From Bacteroidota bacterium (GTDB lineage: Bacteria > Bacteroidota > Bacteroidia > Cytophagales > Cyclobacteriaceae), in contig JACZXH010000008.1 of NCBI GenBank assembly GCA_022571715.1, positions 1 to 62,303 of the forward strand: a stretch of 62,303 nt of DNA, in the 5' to 3' direction. Shown here piece by piece: positions 1 through 7,579 of the stretch. The notes beneath the pieces were generated by a model. The model was not told where the DNA came from and did not search any database. It saw only the letters and a list, made by a program, of their open reading frames with translations. The position numbers were made by a program, and so were the translations under genes. How positions within the stretch are numbered: position 1 is the stretch's first letter; each line of letters begins with the position of its first letter.

Positions 1-189
1 TTCACTGCATTGTTTTTCAATATTTGCAGTCGTGTATAAGACGTCTCCAAGAAATGTTATTTGACTTTTTACATCTCCAATCTCCCCGACAATCACTTTG
101 CCGTAATGATAACCGGCAGAGAAGGTAGGGAAAAACCCATATTTTGTCATATACTTTTCACGTTGTCCTTTTTTGATTAATTGTAAGTT
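1..189 (-). pseudogene. Remnant of class III adenylate/guanylate cyclase catalytic domain (5'-truncated, runs off window)
   Basis: Read on the minus strand from about 189 down to the window edge, the frame gives a stretch with KYGFFPTF, AGYHYGKVIVGEIGD and GDVLYTTANI, which matches the second half of Bacteroidota class III nucleotide cyclases. The frame is closed by a TGA at 190-192, and no continuation of the catalytic domain (the metal-binding Asp part) is seen upstream. The transition-state Asn and Arg of the usual N-x3-R motif (family form GDVLNTTAR) are replaced by Tyr and Asn. Truncation plus loss of both residues argues for a dead gene. The 3' part lies outside the window, so a longer fragment cannot be excluded. 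Confidence 0.72.
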
Positions 190-258
190 TCAAGATACCA
201 CGCCTCATGTTGGTAAGTATCAATATAGGAGTATTTTATAAGAAAAAAAACTGTAATA

Positions 259-1566
259 CTAGTCTTCCCTATAAATTTTCGCTCCAAGCGCATTTAGTCT
301 TTTCGTAATATCCTGGTATCCCCTGTCTATTTGCTCCGCATTGGAGATAACACTTTCTCCCTGTGCAGATAGCGCAGCAATCAGCAATGAGATACCAGCA
401 CGGATGTCAGGAGAGGTCATTTTGATGCCCCTGAGCGGTTGCTTGTGATCGAGACCGATAACGGTTGCCCGGTGTGGATCGCAAAGTATGATCTGAGCAC
501 CCATATCTATAAGCTTATCCACAAAGAAAAGCCTGCTTTCGAACATTTTCTGATGTATCAGCACGGTGCCTTTGGCGTTTACTGCGGTAACAAGTACCAC
601 ACTGAGCAGATCAGGGGAGAATCCGGGCCAGGGAGCGTCGGCAATGGTCATGATGGCGCCATCAATGAATGTTTCTATTTCATAGTGCTCTTGCGCTGGA
701 ATCCGAATATCATCACCGTCAATTTCCATGTTTATCCCCATACGTTGAAAAACCAAAGGGATGAGCCCTAAATGCTGGACTCCGGCATTTTTAATAGTGA
801 TTTCTGATTTGGTCATAGCCGCCATTCCGATGAAACTTCCTACCTCGATCATATCCGGAAGCAAGGTATGTTCGGTGCCGTGCAGCGTTTCCACTCCTTC
901 AATTGTGAGCAGGTTGGATCCAATGCCAGAAATACGCGCTCCCATATTTACCAACATACTACAAAGTTGTTGCACGTATGGCTCACATGCAGCGTTGTAA
1001 ATGGTGGTGGTGCCACTAGCCAATACCGCCGCCATTACGATGTTGGCTGTACCCGTAAGCGATGCTTCATCCAGATGCATATATGCCCCTTTAAGTCTTG
1101 AAGCTTTGATTTGATAAGTGCCGGATTTGGCATCATAGTGAAAACTGGCACCTAATTTTTTAAGTCCCAGAAAGTGTGTGTCTAGCCTTCTACGGCCAAT
1201 TTTATCTCCTCCGGGCCGTGGAATGCGGCCTTTGCCAAAGCGGGTTATAATCGGGCCCATGATCATAATGGAGCCCCGTAACGAAGACGCTTTTTCTTTG
1301 AAATTACCTGATTCCAGATAATCCAGGTTTACCTCATCTGCAATAAACTCAAAAGTTCCTTCTCCCTTTTTGGTTATTTTTACTCTCAGGGAAATGAGCA
1401 AATCAATAAGCTTATTTACATCCCTGATATCTGGTATATTGTGGATTACGACAGGGTTAGCAGTGAGCAGGGAGGTGCAAATTACTTGCAAAGCTTCATT
1501 TTTAGCTCCTTGGGGAGTAATTGTGCCCGAAAGGGAAGTACCCCCTTCGATTTTGAAAGAAGCCAT
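259..1566 (-). CDS. murA: UDP-N-acetylglucosamine 1-carboxyvinyltransferase MurA
   Basis: 436 residues from the ATG at 1566, beginning MASFKIEGG. The frame is open further upstream, but that extension lies over the 3' end of DUF4290 and has no homology look, and the chosen start sits 2 bp after the DUF4290 stop. MurA transfers enolpyruvate from PEP to UDP-GlcNAc, the first committed step of peptidoglycan synthesis, in the cytoplasm. Typical EPSP-synthase-like repeats are visible (KNEALQV near residue 22, SLRGSIMIMGP near 95, late RAGISLLIAAL). In the active loop, RPGGDKIGRRRLDTH, the catalytic Cys (Cys115 in E. coli) is Asp121, a variant known to make MurA insensitive to fosfomycin. Last gene of a uvrD–DUF4290–murA run. 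Confidence 0.95.
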   Translation of the reverse strand: MASFKIEGGTSLSGTITPQGAKNEALQVICTSLLTANPVVIHNIPDIRDVNKLIDLLISLRVKITKKGEGTFEFIADEVNLDYLESGNFKEKASSLRGSIMIMGPIITRFGKGRIPRPGGDKIGRRRLDTHFLGLKKLGASFHYDAKSGTYQIKASRLKGAYMHLDEASLTGTANIVMAAVLASGTTTIYNAACEPYVQQLCSMLVNMGARISGIGSNLLTIEGVETLHGTEHTLLPDMIEVGSFIGMAAMTKSEITIKNAGVQHLGLIPLVFQRMGINMEIDGDDIRIPAQEHYEIETFIDGAIMTIADAPWPGFSPDLLSVVLVTAVNAKGTVLIHQKMFESRLFFVDKLIDMGAQIILCDPHRATVIGLDHKQPLRGIKMTSPDIRAGISLLIAALSAQGESVISNAEQIDRGYQDITKRLNALGAKIYRED

Positions 1567-1567
1567 G

Positions 1568-2275
1568 TTAGCTTCTTCTTTTACGATGTTGGTTACGTCC
1601 CGAACTTTGGCGGCCACCCTGGCCTCGTGCGCCACCCTGACCTCGTCCTGAACTCTGGCTCCGTGTAGATCGCTGGTTGCGACGGACAGACGACCTGCCT
1701 TTATCTCTGTATAATACTTCAAATAAGTTGTTTTCCGTTACCTTCTCAGGATCAATATCAAGCTGACCATCCGACAGGTTCTGAATATTTTTGATAATCG
1801 CTGCGTCGTCCGTATTATCTTTATTCCAGGTTGACTGAAAGGTCTTCATGAGCTTGCCTATGTAAATAATAGCATTCTCTCTTTTTTCCGGATCTTTTGT
1901 TTCCACTGCTTTTTCGATAAGTAGCTCAATATTACGCCCGTAATGCTTGAGTTTTACCCGGTGTTTATCGTATTTCAAAGGTTTTGGTTTCTTGTAGAGG
2001 AGCTTTAGTTCCGGTATAGGATATGGGGAGTCAATATCAATATTCATATCAGAAATTATGTGGAGGTCGTCCCAGAATTTTTGTTCCGTTTCAAGTGCGT
2101 AATTGCCTCCCGGAACAATCTGACGCATAAGCTGGATCATTGTGTGGGCATATTTTGTTCGCTTTTCTTTGTCGTCAATGGTTTTAATGAAATCAATAAG
2201 CTTCTGAATGTTGCGTCCGTATTCTTTCAATACCAAGAATTTTCTGGTAGTATTATAGTCTTTTTCCAATGCCAT
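1568..2275 (-). CDS. DUF4290 family protein with R/G/S-rich tail
   Basis: 235 residues if it starts at the ATG at 2275 (MALEKDYNTTRKF). The frame stays open to 2356, but that would overlap the helicase stop. The body is helical and charged, with two related segments (VLKEYGRNIQKLIDF and KLKHYGRNIELLIEK), as in the Bacteroidota-specific DUF4290 family, whose function is unknown. The last 40 or so residues are low-complexity and rich in Arg, Gly, Gln and Ser, including RGQGGARGQGGR, which resembles RGG-type RNA-binding tails. It lies 28 bp after the helicase gene and 2 bp before murA, so translation with murA is probably coupled. Confidence 0.85.
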   Translation of the reverse strand: MALEKDYNTTRKFLVLKEYGRNIQKLIDFIKTIDDKEKRTKYAHTMIQLMRQIVPGGNYALETEQKFWDDLHIISDMNIDIDSPYPIPELKLLYKKPKPLKYDKHRVKLKHYGRNIELLIEKAVETKDPEKRENAIIYIGKLMKTFQSTWNKDNTDDAAIIKNIQNLSDGQLDIDPEKVTENNLFEVLYRDKGRSSVRRNQRSTRSQSSGRGQGGARGQGGRQSSGRNQHRKRRS

Positions 2276-2303
2276 GTGTATGTTGTAATTATGGTAAGCT
2301 CTT

Positions 2304-4559
2304 TTAATTATGTATTCTAAGCTTTGCAAAGCTAAGTAATAATGTCTTCTCGCCAAAGTTATCGAATTTCACTTTTGCTTTTCTGTTAGAGCCGTTCTCA
2401 TCAATGTCTAGCACTTTGCCAAAACCGAATTTTGGGTGCTCTATCTTCATTCCGATTTCAAGCACGGACGTGTCGCTTGCCTCAAATCCGCTAGTGACAG
2501 TATAATCACCTTTTTTATTGAAAATATTCGCATTATTTCTCTGTACATCCCGTCGTACACTATTGATAAACGATTTGGTCCGGTTGGGGATTACATGTTC
2601 GGTGAAGCTGAATTTTGTGTCAACCTGGATATATTGCGGATCGATTTCTTCCAGAAAACGGCTAGGTTCGCAATTCTTCAATCGGCCAAACCTGTACCTG
2701 GTTAATGCGTATGACAGTGTTAATTTCTCTTTTGCCCGTGTAATTGCAACATAAAAAAGGCGCCGCTCTTCCTCCAGGTCAGCGCGGCTGCTCAGCATCA
2801 TTTGAGATGGGAATAGGTCTTCTTCCAGTCCGACGATATATATGTTTTTAAATTCTAGACCTTTGGCCATATGTATGGTCATAAGGGTTACTACATTGTT
2901 GTCGTCCGATTTATCTGTGTCCACGCCGGTGAGTAGTGAAACCTCCTGCAAAAAAGTTCCAAGATCGACATCTCTGTTGTCGGTGTTATCAACAAACTCT
3001 TTTACGGCATTGAGTAGTTCCTGAATATTTTCGTATCTCGAAAGTCCTTCTATGGTTTTATCTTCGTAAAGTTCTTTTAGTATGCCAGATTCTCTGGCAA
3101 TCATTGTAGCGGCATCAAATGCATCTTTGCGGTTTAATTCAAGCTCAAACCGTTTGATCAGGGTAACAAAGCCGGAGATGGTAGCGGCTATTCTGCCATG
3201 AATAAAGCGGTCTATATTTTCAAGAACCTCCCAGATAGGAATGGCGTGTTCTTCTGCTGCTACGAGTATTTTGTTAATAGATCCGGGTCCAACACCGCGT
3301 TTTGGAAGGTTTACGATTCGTTTAAACGACTCTTCATCGTTATGATTGATGGTAAAACGCATATATGCTAGAAGGTCCTTGATTTCCCTGCGCTGGTAAA
3401 ACGATAGCCCGCCGACAATTTTATATTTGATATTTACCCTTCGGAGCGCCTCCTCCATAGCCCTTGACTGACTGTTGGTACGGTAGAGAACAGCAAAATC
3501 ACTGTTATGTAGTTTCTTTTGCATCTTTTCTTCAAAGATTGAAGATGCGACCAGCCTTCCTTCTTCATGATCGGAGGTAGCTTTGAGAAGGTTTATGAGT
3601 TCACCTGACTGATTAGAGGTCCATACCTGCTTATGGATTTGTGCCCTGTTTCGTGCAATTACAGAATTGGCCGCGTTTACGATGTTTTGTGTCGATCTGT
3701 AGTTCTGTTCCAGTTTAATGATTTTGATAGCCGAATAATCCTTTTCAAAATTCAGAATGTTTTGTATGTCTGCACCTCTGAAGGCATAAATACTTTGAGC
3801 GTCGTCGCCTACTACGCATATATTCTGATGCACAGCAGCAAGTTTCCGGGTTATGCTGTACTGGGAATAATTAGTATCCTGAAACTCATCTACGAGAACA
3901 TAATTGAACCTGTGCTGGTATTTGTTTAATACGTCAATATGATTATTAAACAGAATGTTGGTATTGAAAAGTAAGTCGTCAAAGTCCATCGCGCCAGCCC
4001 GTTTGCAACGTTCAGCATAAATTCTATACAGTTTCCCCATTTGGGGTTTCATGTTTACCTTATCTTCGGCAATAAAGTTCGGGTTGCTGATGTAAGCTTG
4101 CCATGTAATCATTCTGTTTTTTGCACCTGAAATGCGGTTTAATACCACATTGGTTTTGTACACTTTATCATCGAGTTCCTGTTCTTTTACGATCGTTTTT
4201 ATAAGTGATTTCGAATCGTCCGTATCATAGATTGTGAAATTGGCTGGGTAGCCTAGATACCCGGCTTCTGCACGCAATATTCTTGCAAACACAGAATGAA
4301 AGGTGCCCATCCATAAGTTTCTGGCTTCAGCACCTATTACCTGCTCAATACGATGCCGCATTTCAAGGGCGGCTTTGTTTGTAAATGTCAGTGCAAGAAT
4401 GTTAAATGGGTCAACCTTATGCGCACGTACAAGATGTGCAATGCGATAAGTCAGAACCCGCGTTTTACCGGATCCGGCCCCGGCTATGATCATTGCCGGT
4501 CCTTCCGTATTCACCACACCTTCCTTCTGGTGTTCATTTAGGCCATCCAGGTAATGCAT
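2304..4559 (-). CDS. UvrD/PcrA-type superfamily 1 DNA helicase
   Basis: 751 residues, the usual length. ATP-dependent 3'-5' DNA helicase of the UvrD/Rep/PcrA group, acting in nucleotide excision repair and in clearing replication or transcription conflicts. SF1A motifs appear in order: Walker A AGAGSGKT at residues 26-33, GTFHS, DEFQDTN (motif II), GDDAQSIYAFRGA (III), EQNYRST (IV), TIHMAKGLEF (V) and FYVAITRAKEKL (VI). The C-terminal 45 or so residues (HPKFGFGKVLDID onwards) resemble the PcrA/UvrD Tudor-like domain that binds RNA polymerase. Starts with ATG at 4559. First gene of the run with DUF4290 and murA. Between pcrA and uvrD as the gene name I cannot decide. Confidence 0.95.
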   Translation of the reverse strand: MHYLDGLNEHQKEGVVNTEGPAMIIAGAGSGKTRVLTYRIAHLVRAHKVDPFNILALTFTNKAALEMRHRIEQVIGAEARNLWMGTFHSVFARILRAEAGYLGYPANFTIYDTDDSKSLIKTIVKEQELDDKVYKTNVVLNRISGAKNRMITWQAYISNPNFIAEDKVNMKPQMGKLYRIYAERCKRAGAMDFDDLLFNTNILFNNHIDVLNKYQHRFNYVLVDEFQDTNYSQYSITRKLAAVHQNICVVGDDAQSIYAFRGADIQNILNFEKDYSAIKIIKLEQNYRSTQNIVNAANSVIARNRAQIHKQVWTSNQSGELINLLKATSDHEEGRLVASSIFEEKMQKKLHNSDFAVLYRTNSQSRAMEEALRRVNIKYKIVGGLSFYQRREIKDLLAYMRFTINHNDEESFKRIVNLPKRGVGPGSINKILVAAEEHAIPIWEVLENIDRFIHGRIAATISGFVTLIKRFELELNRKDAFDAATMIARESGILKELYEDKTIEGLSRYENIQELLNAVKEFVDNTDNRDVDLGTFLQEVSLLTGVDTDKSDDNNVVTLMTIHMAKGLEFKNIYIVGLEEDLFPSQMMLSSRADLEEERRLFYVAITRAKEKLTLSYALTRYRFGRLKNCEPSRFLEEIDPQYIQVDTKFSFTEHVIPNRTKSFINSVRRDVQRNNANIFNKKGDYTVTSGFEASDTSVLEIGMKIEHPKFGFGKVLDIDENGSNRKAKVKFDNFGEKTLLLSFAKLRIHN

Positions 4560-4707
4560 TTCGAATTTCTATTAACCTGCAATTTACAATTTGCACTTTT
4601 ATTAAGTAATCAAAGTGTAGATAAATATATTTATGCTCGATAAATTAACTGTAACTATTTGCCTTTAGTGCAGTAATCAATTATATAAAACCTTACAACA
4701 AATCGCG

Positions 4708-5419
4708 ATGTTCCACAACTATCTGAAATCTACCATACGCCAAAGTAAGAGTCATATAAGATATACCTTTCTCAACATTTTGGGCATTACCGTAGGCCTG
4801 CTCTGCAGTTTGCTGATTTTTCTTTGGGTAAGAGATGAGGTAGACACCGACCTTTTCCATCAAAAAGGCTTTTACCAGATGCTTCGGAACATTCACCAGG
4901 CAGAGCCGGAGATCATGGCAACTATTGCTGTTCCACAACCTGTAAAGGCTTTGCTGGATACTGCCTACCCGGAAGCGGAAGATGTTAGCCTCATCAGATG
5001 GGAAATTGAGTTTTTATTTCAAAATGCCAACATGGCTTTTCACGAATCGGGTCGCTATGTTTCGCCTGAATTCGTTAAATTATTCTCCTACCCGTTTTTA
5101 GCAGGTGACACGAATTCAGCCATGAATAACTGTGATGAACATGAGGTTAACGGTCGGTCACTGAGGATTGATAATTCCCGGAATTTTACCATTTACAAGT
5201 GTCTTTGAAAACCCTTCATCAAGCTCATCGCTGCAATTCAATCGGCTTTATCGCGCCCGGGATTACATCCTCCACAACAACTGAATTTAAAATTGGGACA
5301 ACGGAGCATTTAGAATAACCTTAACCCTAAAAAAGTGAACGGATGACACCAACCAGTCCGGAAGATGCTGGGATATTTATACAGAAGTATTCCGAACAGA
5401 CAAGCAACAACTTCAATAA
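4708..5419 (+). pseudogene. Decayed FtsX/MacB-type ABC transporter permease
   Basis: Starts like the intact permeases at 56881 and 59539 (short amphipathic start, then NILGITVGLLCSLLIFLWV as TM1 and the beginning of a periplasmic core domain). The first frame runs to 5208 (166 residues). Near 5191 one base too many shifts the frame: after FTI the homology continues in the next frame as VFENPSSSSSLQFN and, further on, NWDNGAFRITLTL, with in-frame stops at about 5281-5289 and 5335. After about 5419 nothing of the family remains, against about 800 residues in intact members. So it is a frameshifted, stop-riddled, 3'-truncated pseudogene. No ATPase gene lies beside it. Confidence 0.85.
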
Positions 5420-5423
5420 TTGA

Positions 5424-5603
5424 CACAAAAATAATTCGAATTTCACCGTAATTACCCGATCCTCCCTTGTCAAAAGACAGGTCTATTCAATTAATGAAGC
5501 TGTAGGAGGATGGCGATATTATTTACCTTTTGGTGAGGATTCTGCATATGATAGATTATGTAAATTTGAATCTGAGATATTGAATGAGACTAACAATTTA
5601 TAA
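5424..5603 (+). other. Possible coding remnant in an AT-rich gap (5420-5807)
   Basis: The 388 bases between the dead permease and the next gene hold one open stretch without a usable ATG, ending at a TAA at 5603. It reads in part RQVYSINEAVGGWRYYLPF and ends FESEILNETNNL. The composition looks protein-like, but I do not recognise a family, and it may be the end of another decayed gene. The remaining 200 bases are very AT-rich. A TAATTTTG at 5781-5788, 20 bp before the following ATG, fits the Bacteroidota -7 box, but no convincing -33 box stands upstream. Confidence 0.3.
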
Positions 5604-5807
5604 GAAATGGAGATAATTGACCAATATGTTTAAATTCAAGTAAAACTTTATTGATCGCAGGCTAACTTATTTATGTTTAGAGATTAATAATTATTAAAGA
5701 TACTTGATAAAGTTATAAAACATAAAATAATTTATCCGGAATAAAAATGCAATTAATGTATAATAAATGGGTTTTATTGCTAATTTTGCTAAACCCTCTA
5801 TGCATAC

Positions 5808-6659
5808 ATGATATTAGAAAAATTCAATCCGGTCATCCCTTCCGAGGATGATGGATTTGCTATAGAAGTCACAACTTCCTGGACGTTTACGAGGAATCAG
5901 CTTATCCGCCACTATCTCCACCTTTTTACCGGTACAATGCAGCGCAAATTCGATTATCTTGTTTATCTCGATCTGTATGCCGGCAGTGGATTAAAACGGC
6001 TTGAAAACGGTGAAATTACAAGCGGATCGCCGGTCATTGCATTATCAGAACCCAGGCGATTTTCAAAATATATTTTTTGCGAAATAAATAAAAATTACAG
6101 CGATGCACTAAAGGTGAGGGTAAAAAAATACTGCAGGCACGAGAACATTCTGGTATTTAATGGAGACCCGAATCATCTCATTGAGCGACTGTCCTACTAC
6201 ATGCCGGTCTCCACAAAGAAAAACAAAGTTGCCACCATTTGCCTGATCGATCCTTTTTCGATAGATATTGAATTCGAAACCGTACGGATATTGTCCGAAC
6301 TAGGTGTGAATTTCCTGGTTGTCCTTGCATTACCGTGGAAGTCAAAAGACAGTTTCCATTTTTGTATTGATGAAGAAAGAGAACTCCTGAATGCATTTTT
6401 AGGCAAGCCATGGAGCAATTATGAAAACGGAATGACGGTCAATAATAATGAGATGTTTTTCAGAAACCTGGTAAAATACTATCATCAGAACCTACGAGAA
6501 CTTGGGTATATGGCTAAAGGTTCTTTTCACAAAATGGAAGATACCAACTACGACATTCCATTCTTTTTCTGCGGCTATTACTCCAACACTACCGGCACTC
6601 GTAAGATTCATTCCGAAGTTCTGAAAAGGGTGTCGCCACAGGTTAAATTATTTGAATAA
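5808..6659 (+). CDS. tcmP: Three-Cys-motif partner protein TcmP
   Basis: 283 residues from ATG 5808. Recognised by the N-terminal pattern (W...NQLIRHYLHLF), the methyltransferase-like glycine loop YLDLYAGSG at 53-61, CEINKNY near 91 and LIDPF at 146-150, as in the TcmP family. TcmP proteins have a Rossmann-like, SAM-binding-type fold of unknown activity, and are named for co-occurrence with a small three-Cys-motif protein (phage Gp37/Gp68-like, DUF5131). No such partner is encoded in the neighbourhood. It sits between two decayed genes, which suggests an accessory insertion. The 36 bp to the DUF3109 gene would allow co-transcription, but DUF3109 is widespread in Bacteroidota and need not be functionally linked. 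Confidence 0.75.
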   Translation: MILEKFNPVIPSEDDGFAIEVTTSWTFTRNQLIRHYLHLFTGTMQRKFDYLVYLDLYAGSGLKRLENGEITSGSPVIALSEPRRFSKYIFCEINKNYSDALKVRVKKYCRHENILVFNGDPNHLIERLSYYMPVSTKKNKVATICLIDPFSIDIEFETVRILSELGVNFLVVLALPWKSKDSFHFCIDEERELLNAFLGKPWSNYENGMTVNNNEMFFRNLVKYYHQNLRELGYMAKGSFHKMEDTNYDIPFFFCGYYSNTTGTRKIHSEVLKRVSPQVKLFE

Positions 6660-6695
6660 ATTCCTCAACGTTTAGAATAGGACTATCTTTAGAGA

Positions 6696-7259
6696 ATGAT
6701 TGTTAATGGTAACGTTATTATTTCTGATGACATCCGTGAAAGCCAGTTTATCTGCGATCTGACTAAGTGCAAAGGAGCGTGCTGTGTAGAGGGTGAGCTT
6801 GGTGCACCTCTGGATGAAGATGAATTACAGATTCTCGACGAAATTTATGAAAATGTAATGCCATATCTTAGCGAGGCGGGCAAGCATGCCATTGAAACCC
6901 AGGGTAAGTATGTGTTTGATGAAGACCGGGAACATAGCACTCCTACCATAAATGGAAAAGAATGTGCCTATGCAGTTTACACAAATGACGGAATTTTAAA
7001 ATGCGGAATTGAGCAGGCTTATAATGATGAAAAAATCACATTCCGGAAACCGATTTCCTGTCATTTATATCCGGTACGCATTACAAAATATGATAGTTAT
7101 GATGCGCTGAATTACGACCGGTGGGAGATTTGTTCGGAGGCATGCGTGTTGGGAGAAAAGCTAAAAATACCTTTGTATAAATTTGTGAAAGATGCGCTGA
7201 TCCGGAAATATGGAAAAGTGTGGTACGATCAATTGGTTGGAGAAATGGAATCGGTATGA
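6696..7259 (+). CDS. DUF3109 family cysteine-rich protein
   Basis: 187 residues from ATG 6696. Nine cysteines are visible: C20, C25, C29, C30 (in [11 protein letters not shown]), C90, C103, C122 ([10 protein letters not shown]), C146 and C150 (EICSEAC). This is the arrangement of DUF3109/YkgJ-like proteins, which are thought to bind zinc or an Fe-S cluster. The function is unknown. There is no signal peptide, so it is probably cytoplasmic. It follows tcmP by 36 bp. The family is common across Bacteroidota, so this gene is likely native even if tcmP is not. Confidence 0.85.
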   Translation: MIVNGNVIISDDIRESQFICDLTKCKGACCVEGELGAPLDEDELQILDEIYENVMPYLSEAGKHAIETQGKYVFDEDREHSTPTINGKECAYAVYTNDGILKCGIEQAYNDEKITFRKPISCHLYPVRITKYDSYDALNYDRWEICSEACVLGEKLKIPLYKFVKDALIRKYGKVWYDQLVGEMESV

Positions 7260-7376
7260 CAAATTTTTTTGATCAAACGAGTTAAATAATAAATCGCTTG
7301 ATTTTAAAATCTGAGAAGTTATGTATTCGGTTACTACAGCCATGAAAATTGATCTGAAGGAGGAAGCTATTCTTAA

Positions 7377-7535
7377 AAGAGCAATACTAAACCTTACGAA
7401 TGTTCCTATATGAAGCTAAATACACTTCAAAAACTTTATAATTGCCTTAAATACGAAATTCCTGAGGTTACCGTTCCCGATGAGGTACCTCTAAAAGAGC
7501 TGAAGCCCATAGCACGAATGATGACATTGTCCTGA
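7377..7535 (+). pseudogene. nadA: C-terminal remnant of quinolinate synthase NadA
   Basis: In the frame after the TAA at 7374 the sequence reads YECSYMKLNTLQKLYNCLKY followed by EIPEVTVPDEVPLKELKPIARMM and ends LS-stop at 7535. This is the C-terminal end of NadA, where family members read like CNECPYMKLNTLEKLYNCLKYE...PIERMLEIS with one of the three Fe-S ligand cysteines in CPYM. Only about 50 of some 330 residues remain, and the two other Fe-S cysteines are absent. The stretch 7260-7376 upstream carries no readable NadA part. An intact nadA is expected elsewhere, since the pathway for NAD synthesis needs it, but that cannot be seen here. Confidence 0.8.
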
Positions 7536-7579
7536 TACACATGGCCCGGCAGGATTTTGTATCCACCAGATGTTGGAAG

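Noticed and set aside
1567-1722. N-terminal 52-residue extension of MurA
   Set aside because: Lies in another frame of the DUF4290 3' end, and MurA homology begins at the ATG at 1566.
7321-7412. Short frame starting MYSVTTAMKIDLKEE upstream of the NadA scrap
   Set aside because: It could be an earlier shifted part of NadA, but I could not match it to the family, so it was left out of the pseudogene.
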